A stretch of DNA of 36,290 nucleotides, taken from the NCBI GenBank assembly GCA_947487055.1, contig CANKVN010000014.1, positions 1 to 36,290 of the forward strand, written 5' to 3'. Made by a program: the position numbers and the translations under genes. Shown here piece after piece: positions 1 through 7,766 of this stretch (the stretch's first letter is position 1; every line of letters starts with the position of its first letter). Under the pieces are notes generated by a model. It was not told the origin of the DNA and searched no databases. It was given only the letters and a program-made list of their open reading frames with translations. The DNA is from Flavobacteriales bacterium (GTDB lineage: Bacteria; Bacteroidota; Bacteroidia; NS11-12g; UBA955).

Positions 1-4
1 ACTG

Positions 5-739
5 ATGAAAAAAGGAAATTTTATATACGGTATCCACCCGGTGGAAGAAGCCTTGAATTCGGGGCAAACCATAGACAAAGTATGGGTGCAGGAGGGAACG
101 GTGGGACCAACATTGCGGGAGATTTTGGGCATGTTGCGCGACAGGAAAATCCTGTGGAAGCAAGTGCCGGTTGAGCGCCTCAACCGAATGGTTAATGGAA
201 ACCACCAGGGAATTGTGGTTGCGCTTTCGGCCATTCCCTTTGCCGGTATTGAGGAAGTGGTAGCTGCTGCCTATGAGAAAGGCCAAGATCCATTTATTTT
301 GGTGCTAGACGGGGTTACCGATGTGCGAAATTTTGGAGCCATTGCCAGAACCGCCTCATGCGTGGGGGTTCACGGTATTGTGGTCCCTGAAAAGGGAGGC
401 GCCGCCATCAATGCAGATGCGGTAAAAACCTCTGCCGGTGCTTTGTTTAGCATTCCTGTATGCAGGGTGCCCAGTTTGTATCATGGTCTGAAATTGCTTA
501 AAAACAGCGGCCTGAAACTGGTGGGCGCTACAGAAAAGGCGGATGACAGTCTTTTTGCCTCGGACTTTACCGGACCCATAGCACTGATTATGGGCGATGA
601 AGAAAAAGGTCTTGGCACCGATACCCGAAAACTGTGCGATACGCTCTTTAAAATACCGATGGTTTCCGGCGGTGTGGGTTCGCTCAACGTTTCAGTCGCT
701 GCCGGCGTGTCCCTCTACGAAATTGTGCGCCAGCGCTAG
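5..739 (+). CDS. rlmB: 23S rRNA (guanosine-2'-O-)-methyltransferase RlmB (SpoU/TrmH family)
   Basis: This is a SPOUT-class RNA 2'-O-methyltransferase, expected to use SAM to methylate the ribose of G2251 (E. coli numbering) in the 23S rRNA P-loop. The N-terminal substrate-binding domain starts with YGIHPVEEAL (about residues 9-18). The three SpoU knot motifs follow in order: DGVTDVRNFGAIARTA (about 102-117), LIMGDEEKGL (about 194-203) and IPMVSGGVGSLNVSVAAGV (about 217-235). At 244 residues it matches the usual RlmB length. The ATG lies four bases from the window edge, so its promoter and RBS cannot be judged. It converges on the next gene across 25 bp. TrmH-type paralogs are the main alternative, but the N-terminal domain favours RlmB. 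Confidence 0.93.
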   Translation: MKKGNFIYGIHPVEEALNSGQTIDKVWVQEGTVGPTLREILGMLRDRKILWKQVPVERLNRMVNGNHQGIVVALSAIPFAGIEEVVAAAYEKGQDPFILVLDGVTDVRNFGAIARTASCVGVHGIVVPEKGGAAINADAVKTSAGALFSIPVCRVPSLYHGLKLLKNSGLKLVGATEKADDSLFASDFTGPIALIMGDEEKGLGTDTRKLCDTLFKIPMVSGGVGSLNVSVAAGVSLYEIVRQR

Positions 740-764
740 ATTTTAGCCCCAAGCCTGCACAACC

Positions 765-3700
765 TTATTTAGGGTTGATGAGCATCTTTTGTGCATGATT
801 CCCACTGGCAGACTGAATGGTGATTTCATAGAATCCAACCATTAAATGGCCTATGGGTATTCGTGCCTGGCTGCCCGTAAATTGTCCTTTTAGCATTATT
901 TTCCCTGCTGTGTTGTAAACAACATAACGGCTGGTTTCACTGTCGGCATTGCCTGTGGTTATGAGCACTTCATTGTCTGTGGTAGAAATAATGGCAGATG
1001 GAGCATTTTTTATACTGTTTGCAAAACAGGTTTTACTGTAAGATTCTTCACCCGTTTGATCCGTTTGTTTGATTCTGTAATAAGCCCCTTCGGGATTGGG
1101 GTTTTTGTCTTCAAAACGATAATGCCTGGGGGTGTGGCTGTTGCCACTGCCCGCTATTGAGCCGATGGGAACAAACGATTGGCCACTGCTGGATTTTTCG
1201 ATGGTAAATGTTTTTACATCCTTTTCTTCTGCCGTACCCCATTCAATACCAGTACCGCTTTTTGTGGTTTCGCAACGGTTGTATAGCCAGGTTACCGGCA
1301 ATGGGGTAACATTGTCGCCAACAGCAAATGGGGAAAAGCTGCCTTTGTAACCAGAGATTACGGTGAAATTGGTACCTGCAGCTGAAGGTGTTGTGATTTC
1401 TTGCCATTTGGTGCCATTGTGGTGAAATACGGTATAGCTAACGGGTGCAGGGCTTGATTCGTGGCTGCTTTCCCAGTAAAACCCGATATCTACCCCGTTG
1501 GATGAGTTGCTTGAGCCTGTGCCTTTGGTGATTTGCCAGGTTCGTTTAACCCTTGGTTTTGTGCTGAGTATTGTTGCTCCCGAGGCTCCTGTTCCATTGT
1601 CGTAAACTTCGTCAATAACGCGCACACCAAAGTTATCGGCAGCTGAGGTTTGATTGGTAATAGTAAGTTTATTGAATGCACTGTTTCCTACAGGAAAGGT
1701 AAAAGGCGTGGAACTTACAGCCATGCTGTTTTTGGTAACAGAACCTGAACCATCTGTTTTGATGTAGCATGTGCTGCCCGGAGATCCGGAAAAAGTGCCA
1801 TTCATGGTTAAGTTGTAATTGCCTAAAGATAAAATACCGGAGGAGAGTGCAACGCTGGTTGAGATGGTGATGTTCTGGCCAAGGCTTACTCCGCCTGCTC
1901 CATTCATGGTAAGGTTGGCTATGGTGCCTGTTTTAATGACGGATGCAGGCAATGTAATGGCGCTTGCATTGGCGAATTCCAGGTTACCGGCATCGGCATC
2001 TATATCGCCACTGCTGCGGGTAATATTGCTTCCAGAGTAGGTAAGGGTGGTGTTGCCCAAATCCAGTGTACCGCTGCTTAGGCTTAGTGCACCGGAAACG
2101 GTGGTGCCATTTGAAAGGATAATGCCGGCTCCGTTGATGGTCAGGTTTTTAATGGTGCCGCTTTTGATGGTGGATGCAGGTACGGTAAGGATTGAACTGT
2201 TGGTGAAAACGAGGGTCCCGTTGTCGGCATCAATATCACCAGAGGTTCTGGAAATACTGTTGGAGTTAATCGTTAACGTATTGTTTCCGATATCCATTGT
2301 GCCTGAGGTAAGGGTTAATGTGCCTGTTAAGGTTAAGTCTTTATCCAGCGTAACACCCAGGCTTCTGTTAATGGTGAGGTTATTCATGCTGCTGATGGTG
2401 CTGCTGCTGCCCGGAAAACTGGTTGTATTCAAAACAATAGAACCATTATTGGTGATGGTGCCTCCACCCGTGTATGTGCCATTAATGGTTAATGTGACAC
2501 CCGCATCAATAACAAGGGTGCCTGATGTAACGGATAGGTTATTTAAGGTTTGGTTTGTACTGACTTTAAGTGTACCTCCATTTACGGTAACGTTATTGGT
2601 TGCGGGCAAGGTATTGCCTCCGCTGCGGTTTAGCTGAAGGGTGCCGGCAGATACGCTGGTACTGCCTGTATAATCATTCGCTCCTGTTAGTATCAAGGTG
2701 CCAGCATTGGATTTGGTAACCCCTCCGGTACCGCTGATTTTACCGGCATAGGTATCGGTCATGGTGTTGTCTAAAGTCACTACAGCATTTCCCAGAGAAA
2801 CTAAGGCGTCGCTGCTGCTGCTGGCCAGGGCAATTATTTGGTTAAATCCGTTGCAATTAAAAGTACCCGATCCTTGTAAGGTAACCAGAGCAGGGGTTCC
2901 TATTCCCAGCTGATTGGCAGCGTCAGTTCTGACCGTTTTCCCATCAGAAATGGTAAGGTTGTTGCCAACGGCTTTTTTGCCTGCAGTTTTGTTTAGAACA
3001 AGCAAGCCGGAATTAACGGTGGTTGTGCCGATGTAGGAATTGTCTGCTGTGCCGGAAAGAATTACAGTACCATTCCCTGATATTATTACAGGATAAGCCC
3101 CTGAAATTACACCTGAGAATGTTGTGGATCCATTACTGTTTTCTGCACTTAGATAAAGGCCTCCTGTACTATTGTTAATAATATTTCCCGAAAATGTGTG
3201 GGTGCCGGATGTGTTTAGACCTCCTAAATATCTGGTTGTAGTATTACCATCGTTGATGGTTATGTTATTGGAAAAATTGGTACTCCCCGAACTGTTAGAT
3301 AGCCAAAGTTTTGCAACATTGGCAAGTTGGCTGCCATTACCGAGGTAAATTCCACTTCCTGATGCAATACTGCCATTGCTCTCAATCCAAAGTTCCCCAT
3401 TGTCAATTTGGGTTTCACCGGTGTAACTATGTGTTCCATTAAGTTTTGTTACCCCAAATCGGGATACATTTAATATGCCGCTGCCGGATACTACTCCAGT
3501 TAGCCTAATATAACGGTTCGTTGCATCAACACTGCTATTGTTGCCGTAAATCTGAATGGTTCTTCCGTTATTGTTGATGGTTCCACCAAATATTATAGAG
3601 TTGGATGATGCTGATAACTCGATATTATGAGTTGAACTTCCGACAATAGAAGCATTTATGGTATGGGTTGTTCCCGAGTTATTTTGTATTAACGGCCAAG

Positions 3701-4103
3701 TTCCTGAGTGATCATAAAAGTTAATTGTTCCTGTTGCTATTGTCCTTGAACTGCTATTTCCGCTTGCGAAAACTAATTTATGGGCATTAAAGGTTAAGGA
3801 ACCTAAAGACATATTTAATTCATGATTATTATTGAAATTTATGATATGATTACCATAACAATCAGGCCTATTTCTTGAATTGTTGGGCCCCCAACCGCTA
3901 TACCACCACTGTGAATTTGCAGTTCCAATTTGATTACAGGTATTGCTGCCATTTTCCCAGTTGTTGTTTGCTGCCACATCCCTCCAGTCAACTGTTACTT
4001 GGCAATAAACAGTTACTGTGCATGATAAAAATAAGAATAACGCCGCTGTTATTGACTTTTTTAAAATTGAGAATTTGGTGTTTAGAGTATGAGTTGCTAT
4101 CAT
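765..4103 (-). CDS. Large secreted protein with autotransporter-type beta-strand repeats and T9SS C-terminal sorting domain
   Basis: This 1112-residue protein has a signal peptide (hydrophobic AALFLFLSCTVTVYC, cleavage probably before QVTVDW). A long Gly/Asn/Ser/Thr-rich beta-helix-like body follows. It contains typical autotransporter-associated strand repeats such as GTLILTGANDYTGSTSVSAG. Toward the C-terminal third there are two similar blocks of about 77-78 residues (each with SGDIDAD and a TLTSGTMDIG/SLSSGTLDLG motif) plus part of a third. The last ~85 residues look like a type A Por/T9SS sorting domain (ending in GFYEITIQSASG and NHAQKMLINPK), with PLPVTWL preceding it. There is no C-terminal autotransporter barrel, so export is inferred to be through T9SS to the surface or medium. 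Its role is unknown; adhesin or matrix protein is possible. It is a paralog of the broken gene next to it. Confidence 0.85.
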   Translation of the reverse strand: MIATHTLNTKFSILKKSITAALFLFLSCTVTVYCQVTVDWRDVAANNNWENGSNTCNQIGTANSQWWYSGWGPNNSRNRPDCYGNHIINFNNNHELNMSLGSLTFNAHKLVFASGNSSSRTIATGTINFYDHSGTWPLIQNNSGTTHTINASIVGSSTHNIELSASSNSIIFGGTINNNGRTIQIYGNNSSVDATNRYIRLTGVVSGSGILNVSRFGVTKLNGTHSYTGETQIDNGELWIESNGSIASGSGIYLGNGSQLANVAKLWLSNSSGSTNFSNNITINDGNTTTRYLGGLNTSGTHTFSGNIINNSTGGLYLSAENSNGSTTFSGVISGAYPVIISGNGTVILSGTADNSYIGTTTVNSGLLVLNKTAGKKAVGNNLTISDGKTVRTDAANQLGIGTPALVTLQGSGTFNCNGFNQIIALASSSSDALVSLGNAVVTLDNTMTDTYAGKISGTGGVTKSNAGTLILTGANDYTGSTSVSAGTLQLNRSGGNTLPATNNVTVNGGTLKVSTNQTLNNLSVTSGTLVIDAGVTLTINGTYTGGGTITNNGSIVLNTTSFPGSSSTISSMNNLTINRSLGVTLDKDLTLTGTLTLTSGTMDIGNNTLTINSNSISRTSGDIDADNGTLVFTNSSILTVPASTIKSGTIKNLTINGAGIILSNGTTVSGALSLSSGTLDLGNTTLTYSGSNITRSSGDIDADAGNLEFANASAITLPASVIKTGTIANLTMNGAGGVSLGQNITISTSVALSSGILSLGNYNLTMNGTFSGSPGSTCYIKTDGSGSVTKNSMAVSSTPFTFPVGNSAFNKLTITNQTSAADNFGVRVIDEVYDNGTGASGATILSTKPRVKRTWQITKGTGSSNSSNGVDIGFYWESSHESSPAPVSYTVFHHNGTKWQEITTPSAAGTNFTVISGYKGSFSPFAVGDNVTPLPVTWLYNRCETTKSGTGIEWGTAEEKDVKTFTIEKSSSGQSFVPIGSIAGSGNSHTPRHYRFEDKNPNPEGAYYRIKQTDQTGEESYSKTCFANSIKNAPSAIISTTDNEVLITTGNADSETSRYVVYNTAGKIMLKGQFTGSQARIPIGHLMVGFYEITIQSASGNHAQKMLINPK

Positions 4104-4156
4104 AAGCAGTTTTTTAATTTTGGATGTCTATAAGCTAATTTCAAAGTTACTTAGTG

Positions 4157-4189
4157 TAAACATAACACACTAAAAATCACAATTCCAAA
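4157..4189 (-). promoter_or_regulatory. Putative promoter with palindromic -7 region upstream of the 765-4103 gene
   Basis: On the - strand there is TTTG, a 21-base spacer, then TATGTTTA, one base off the Bacteroidota -7 consensus TAnnTTTG. The -7 element sits inside an inverted repeat TTAGTGT-N9-ACACTAA (4151-4173). A near copy lies upstream of the paralogous gene at 7719-7741. A perfect TAACTTTG box at 4142-4149 is an alternative -7 element, but no -33 partner is visible for it. The leader would be about 45 nt. Confidence 0.4.
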
Positions 4190-4286
4190 TTTTTTTGTAT
4201 AAAAATTTAAAGAAAAATACTCATCTGGTTGTTTTGTGGTAACAATCAACTGCCTGAAAATAATCAGGGACATGGTTTTGGGCTGT

Positions 4287-5402
4287 TTATCTGGTTTTGG
4301 CGAACCGCAGGTTAAACTTCTGCCCAGCGGAAATAATTTTTAGGATATATATCCCTTCTGGTAAATGTGCTACACTCAGTTTTTGGGTGTTATCCGGTTT
4401 GCCTATGTCCATCAACATGCCTGTTGCATTAAAAATCTTGTATTCGGTGTTTTTCAGATTTTTCACTCCGGTTATCTGCAGGAAATCCATGCAGGGGTTG
4501 GGATAGATGCCTGGAGCCGGTCTAAAGGTGTTTTCGGCCTTGCAAACCTCACTGTAACTGAATTTGCCATCCCTGTCTATTTGCTTAATCCGGTAGTAGG
4601 CATTGCCAGCTACAGCCAAAGTGTCTTCGAAATAATATTGACTTGTCGTTGCACTGAACCCAGCTGCGGGTAATTCGCCAATGGGGGTAAATTCTTCTTC
4701 ACCAATGCTGCGTTCTATCAAAAACCGATCGGTATTGCTTTCCATGGCGGTACGCCAATTTAGCATTACATTTCCGTTGTTTTGGGATTTGCACTGAAAG
4801 GTTAGCCAGGTTAAAGGCAAAGGAACCACAGCATCACCCCCAATTACAAAAGGGGAGAAGCTGCCGGAATACCCTGTTTGGGTGTAAATATAGGGGGATG
4901 TACCGCTAACACTGCCTGTTCCTGCAGCAATTTCCCAAGCGCTCAGCGATGTATTATAATGATTGAGTGTGGGTGGGCTCAAGGTGCCAATGATTTCTGA
5001 AGATCGATACATGAATTTCATGTCTACGCCACCACCAATGTTGGGGTTGCTTTTGGTGATATCCCAGGTGCGGAAAACCAAATCCTTGTTGAACAATGTA
5101 CCCGTTAATCCACCGCGCCATGCGGAATCCAAAACTTTCACCGTGAACACATCCACCCCGGTTCCATTGTTGTTTTTAACATACAATTGGTTGTAAGAAG
5201 AGCGGCCAATATGGAAGGTGAAATTGGATCCGTTGCTTATGCTTGACTTGTAAACCCCGGTGCCATTGGTTCTTACATAGGAACTGGCAGAGCCGCCAGA
5301 TACATTGGAAAGCTGATCGTGCTCCAGGGTGAAGTTGCCAATGGTGATGATGCCATTGGTAAGGGTCAGTAAATCATCACAAATAAATTGGAATAGATAC
5401 AT
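4287..5402 (-). CDS. C-terminal part of a frameshifted T9SS beta-repeat protein
   Basis: This 371-residue ORF is the downstream half of a gene whose upstream half is the ORF at 5366-7696. It has no signal peptide, and its apparent ATG lies inside the overlap, so it is probably not a natural start. It continues the repeat pattern (LTLTNGIITIGNFTLEHDQL), then matches the downstream part of the 1112-residue paralog: a FTVKVLDSAWRG segment, the GYSGSFSPFVIGGD stretch, PLPLTWL, and a T9SS type A sorting domain (YPNPCMDFLQITG ... LPEGIYILKI). If joined with the upstream ORF the product would be about 1130 residues, close to the 1112-residue neighbour. Without the join it cannot be exported. Confidence 0.75.
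   Translation of the reverse strand: MYLFQFICDDLLTLTNGIITIGNFTLEHDQLSNVSGGSASSYVRTNGTGVYKSSISNGSNFTFHIGRSSYNQLYVKNNNGTGVDVFTVKVLDSAWRGGLTGTLFNKDLVFRTWDITKSNPNIGGGVDMKFMYRSSEIIGTLSPPTLNHYNTSLSAWEIAAGTGSVSGTSPYIYTQTGYSGSFSPFVIGGDAVVPLPLTWLTFQCKSQNNGNVMLNWRTAMESNTDRFLIERSIGEEEFTPIGELPAAGFSATTSQYYFEDTLAVAGNAYYRIKQIDRDGKFSYSEVCKAENTFRPAPGIYPNPCMDFLQITGVKNLKNTEYKIFNATGMLMDIGKPDNTQKLSVAHLPEGIYILKIISAGQKFNLRFAKTR
5366..5402 (-). other. Frameshift junction splitting the beta-repeat gene
   Basis: The upstream frame reads TMNGSGGICIYSNLFV and then hits a stop as VMIY*. The downstream frame overlaps here and resumes the repeat as DDLLTLTNGII. Adding one base near position 5379 (after the FV codons) would give ...NLFVDDLLTLTNG..., which matches the repeat pattern of the paralog. 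The overlap of the two ORFs is 37 bp. I see no slippery heptamer, so a mutation or a sequencing error is more likely than programmed frameshifting. Confidence 0.7.
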
Positions 5403-7696
5403 ATGCCCCCGCTACCGTTCATGGTCAGGGTGCTAATGTCGGCATTTACAAAAAGATTTGCCGGTATGGTTAAATAGGATGTATTGGTAAATTCAACGGT
5501 AGCAGTGGTTGCGTCTATGGTGCCCAAACTGCGGGAAATAGAGCTGCCGCCGTAAGTAAATGACTTGTTGAATAAATCAAAAATGCCTGACGTTAGGGTG
5601 ATGTTGCCGTTGAGGGTGCGGTTGGCGTGCAACTTAACCGTGGCTGTGCTGCTGCTGCAATTGATAATCAGGTTTTTTGGTCCGTTGGTGATGGGCCAGA
5701 ATACATCGGCTGTGTTCATGCCCGACGTAATCTCCAGGGTGCCATTACTGCCAAAGGCTATGCTGCCGCTGACAGAAAAATTGACGGATGAATTAATGCT
5801 TAACTTTCCATTAATCGTTAGGGTTTTTCCTGCAGCCACCACGAGCGTTCCACCGGTCATAATAATATTATCTACCACATCACTGCCCTGAAAATCCAGC
5901 ATGCCTGTGCCCGATACTGAAAAATCGGCATTATCATCGATCAGGTTGTCATTGTAGAATTCAATTTCACCACCGGAAATATCATAATTTAAACTTCCCA
6001 TGGTTCCGCTCGTGCCCACGGTTCCCCCGGCTACAGTGGTGGTGCCTGTGTATGTTTGTGCATTGAAAAGCGCAAGTTTGGTGGTGCCCGAACCATTCAT
6101 GGTGAGGTTGCCTTGCCCGGAGATGGTACTTTGGTAATTTATCCCTTTGTTGGCACCATTGATGGTGAGGGTTACACCGCTCCCGATGCTCGCGGTTCCG
6201 GCATCTGAAACGGCAGTTTCCTGCAGCGAACCGATTGTGGTATTGGCGTTCACCGTTAGGGAAGCGCCATTGGAAATAAATATGTCTGATCCGCTACCGA
6301 GAGAGCCATTGCTGCCCACAGTAATATTGCCTGCGGCAATGCGTGTATCGCCGGTGTAGCTGTTTATTGCGTCAAGGGTTAGGGTTCCTGCACCATCTTT
6401 GTAAATAGACGTGGTGGTTCCGTTGTTTGTGGCGCCTGCGCCGCTTATTATGCCTGAAATACTGGTGTTTTGTGAACCTCCAACAAATAGCACATTGGCT
6501 CCGCCGCTTACATTCCCGGAAAGCAAAATATTGCCGGAGGTTGCATTAATTCGGCTGCTTGAGCCAAGGCCTATGGGGCCGCTCCACCCGGATGAAGATG
6601 TGCTGCTATTGTTTAAAGCGCCTCCTGTGGATATGCCTAATCCATTTAATGTTAATGCCTCACTATTGGTTGGCGTAATTCCGTATAAATCCAGCACGCC
6701 GCCTGAACTTACAGTGGTGCCTGCGGCTGTTGTTCCCAAAGGTCCATTGGGCGAAGTGCCTGCTGCGTTTATTTTAAGTGTTGCATTTGCATTTATGGTG
6801 GTAAGCCCGGTGTAGCTGTTGTTTTGGCTTAGAATTACCGCAGAGCCTGCGCTGCCGCCAATATTTACGGCATTTGACTGGCTGGTGCTGTTGGATGTGC
6901 TTATCAGTCCGTCGGTTACCTTGCCCGGGGTGAAGGTGCCGCTGCTTAGGTAGTAGCCCAGGTTTGAACCGCCGGTGGAGAGGTGCGAAAACGCTTGTTT
7001 CCAGTAAATATCCGCATTTGCAGACCCGTTCCAGTCATCTTCCAGATAGAGGACAAAATGGCTGATATTGGCGCCTGCAGTGCCGTTCATGGTCAGGTTA
7101 TTCAACCTTTCATGAAATGTCCCATCTACCCATAATTCTACATTGCAATTTGTTTCCGATAAAACATGAATTTTGAACTGGTAGTCTCTTCGGGTGGTGC
7201 TTACGTTGTAATTTAAGGTGCTGTTTCCTGCATTGTGATTGACATACCAGGATGAGGTGACATCGTCAACCTGTATGTATAATCGCGAATTATCATGCCT
7301 GTTGGCCCAGCTGCTGGTAGCCGATGGTGATGCATTAAGGGACAGACCGATACAGCCCATCGCCGACGTAGCTGAAACCGTTATGGTTACCAGATCGCCT
7401 GGCTGCAGGTTGCGGTCGTTGCCAGTGTTGTCGCCGGCAGTTTTAAATTTGCGCCAGGCAACCACCTGCTTGGCTCCGGTAGATTTGGCATACATGCCCA
7501 ATTCGGTAGTGCCCGCGTTGGCAAATGCCCCGGCAGTGCCATCGGTAAATAAGGTGTAATAACCGGCGTTGCCCAAGGTGTATGTAACCTGGCCTTTAGC
7601 TGAATGAAATGCCATTCCCAACAACATCCAAAACCAAAAGAATTTGGATGGTGGTCTTTTAAGACAAAGCGCAATATTGGCTGCCCAATAGTACAT
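5366..7696 (-). CDS. N-terminal part of a frameshifted T9SS beta-repeat protein
   Basis: This 776-residue ORF has a signal peptide (FFWFWMLLGMAFHSAKG, then QVTYTLG) and a repeat-rich beta-helix-like body. It includes autotransporter-associated strand repeats such as GTLTLDAINSYTGDTRIAAG. The N-terminal ~230 residues are less repetitive and look like a lectin- or sugar-binding-like beta-sandwich (LYIQVDDVTSSWYVN, FKIHVLSETNCNVELWVDG), but I cannot assign a family. It stops inside a repeat because of the frameshift near 5379, so the T9SS sorting signal is lost from this ORF. If the frameshift is real, the product would reach the periplasm but lack its T9SS export signal. It lies downstream of the TonB receptor but has its own promoter-like dyad. 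Confidence 0.75.
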   Translation of the reverse strand: MYYWAANIALCLKRPPSKFFWFWMLLGMAFHSAKGQVTYTLGNAGYYTLFTDGTAGAFANAGTTELGMYAKSTGAKQVVAWRKFKTAGDNTGNDRNLQPGDLVTITVSATSAMGCIGLSLNASPSATSSWANRHDNSRLYIQVDDVTSSWYVNHNAGNSTLNYNVSTTRRDYQFKIHVLSETNCNVELWVDGTFHERLNNLTMNGTAGANISHFVLYLEDDWNGSANADIYWKQAFSHLSTGGSNLGYYLSSGTFTPGKVTDGLISTSNSTSQSNAVNIGGSAGSAVILSQNNSYTGLTTINANATLKINAAGTSPNGPLGTTAAGTTVSSGGVLDLYGITPTNSEALTLNGLGISTGGALNNSSTSSSGWSGPIGLGSSSRINATSGNILLSGNVSGGANVLFVGGSQNTSISGIISGAGATNNGTTTSIYKDGAGTLTLDAINSYTGDTRIAAGNITVGSNGSLGSGSDIFISNGASLTVNANTTIGSLQETAVSDAGTASIGSGVTLTINGANKGINYQSTISGQGNLTMNGSGTTKLALFNAQTYTGTTTVAGGTVGTSGTMGSLNYDISGGEIEFYNDNLIDDNADFSVSGTGMLDFQGSDVVDNIIMTGGTLVVAAGKTLTINGKLSINSSVNFSVSGSIAFGSNGTLEITSGMNTADVFWPITNGPKNLIINCSSSTATVKLHANRTLNGNITLTSGIFDLFNKSFTYGGSSISRSLGTIDATTATVEFTNTSYLTIPANLFVNADISTLTMNGSGGICIYSNLFVMIY

Positions 7697-7718
7697 AGGA
7701 GAAGGTACGTTGAGGGTT

Positions 7719-7756
7719 ATAAGTGTAAAATTAACACTTATTCATCAAAAAAGCAA
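7719..7756 (-). promoter_or_regulatory. Putative promoter/operator dyad upstream of the 5366-7696 gene
   Basis: There is a perfect 8-bp inverted repeat ATAAGTGT-N7-ACACTTAT (7719-7741). On the - strand its centre reads TAATTTTA, one base off TAnnTTTG. A TTG lies 20 bases upstream (7754-7756). The core GTGTTAnnTTTACACT is shared with the dyad upstream of the paralog at 4151-4173, which suggests a common regulator or a recently duplicated promoter. The predicted leader is about 20-25 nt. An AT-rich hairpin acting as a weak terminator for the preceding receptor gene is the alternative. Confidence 0.4.
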
Positions 7757-7766
7757 CTGCCTAAGT

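Noticed and set aside
1819-2637. Long + strand ORFs opposite the beta-repeat gene
   Set aside because: Their Leu/Val/Pro-rich repetitive translation comes from the repeats on the other strand.
5366-5402. Programmed ribosomal frameshift
   Set aside because: No slippery heptamer or downstream structure is obvious; mutation or sequencing error is simpler.
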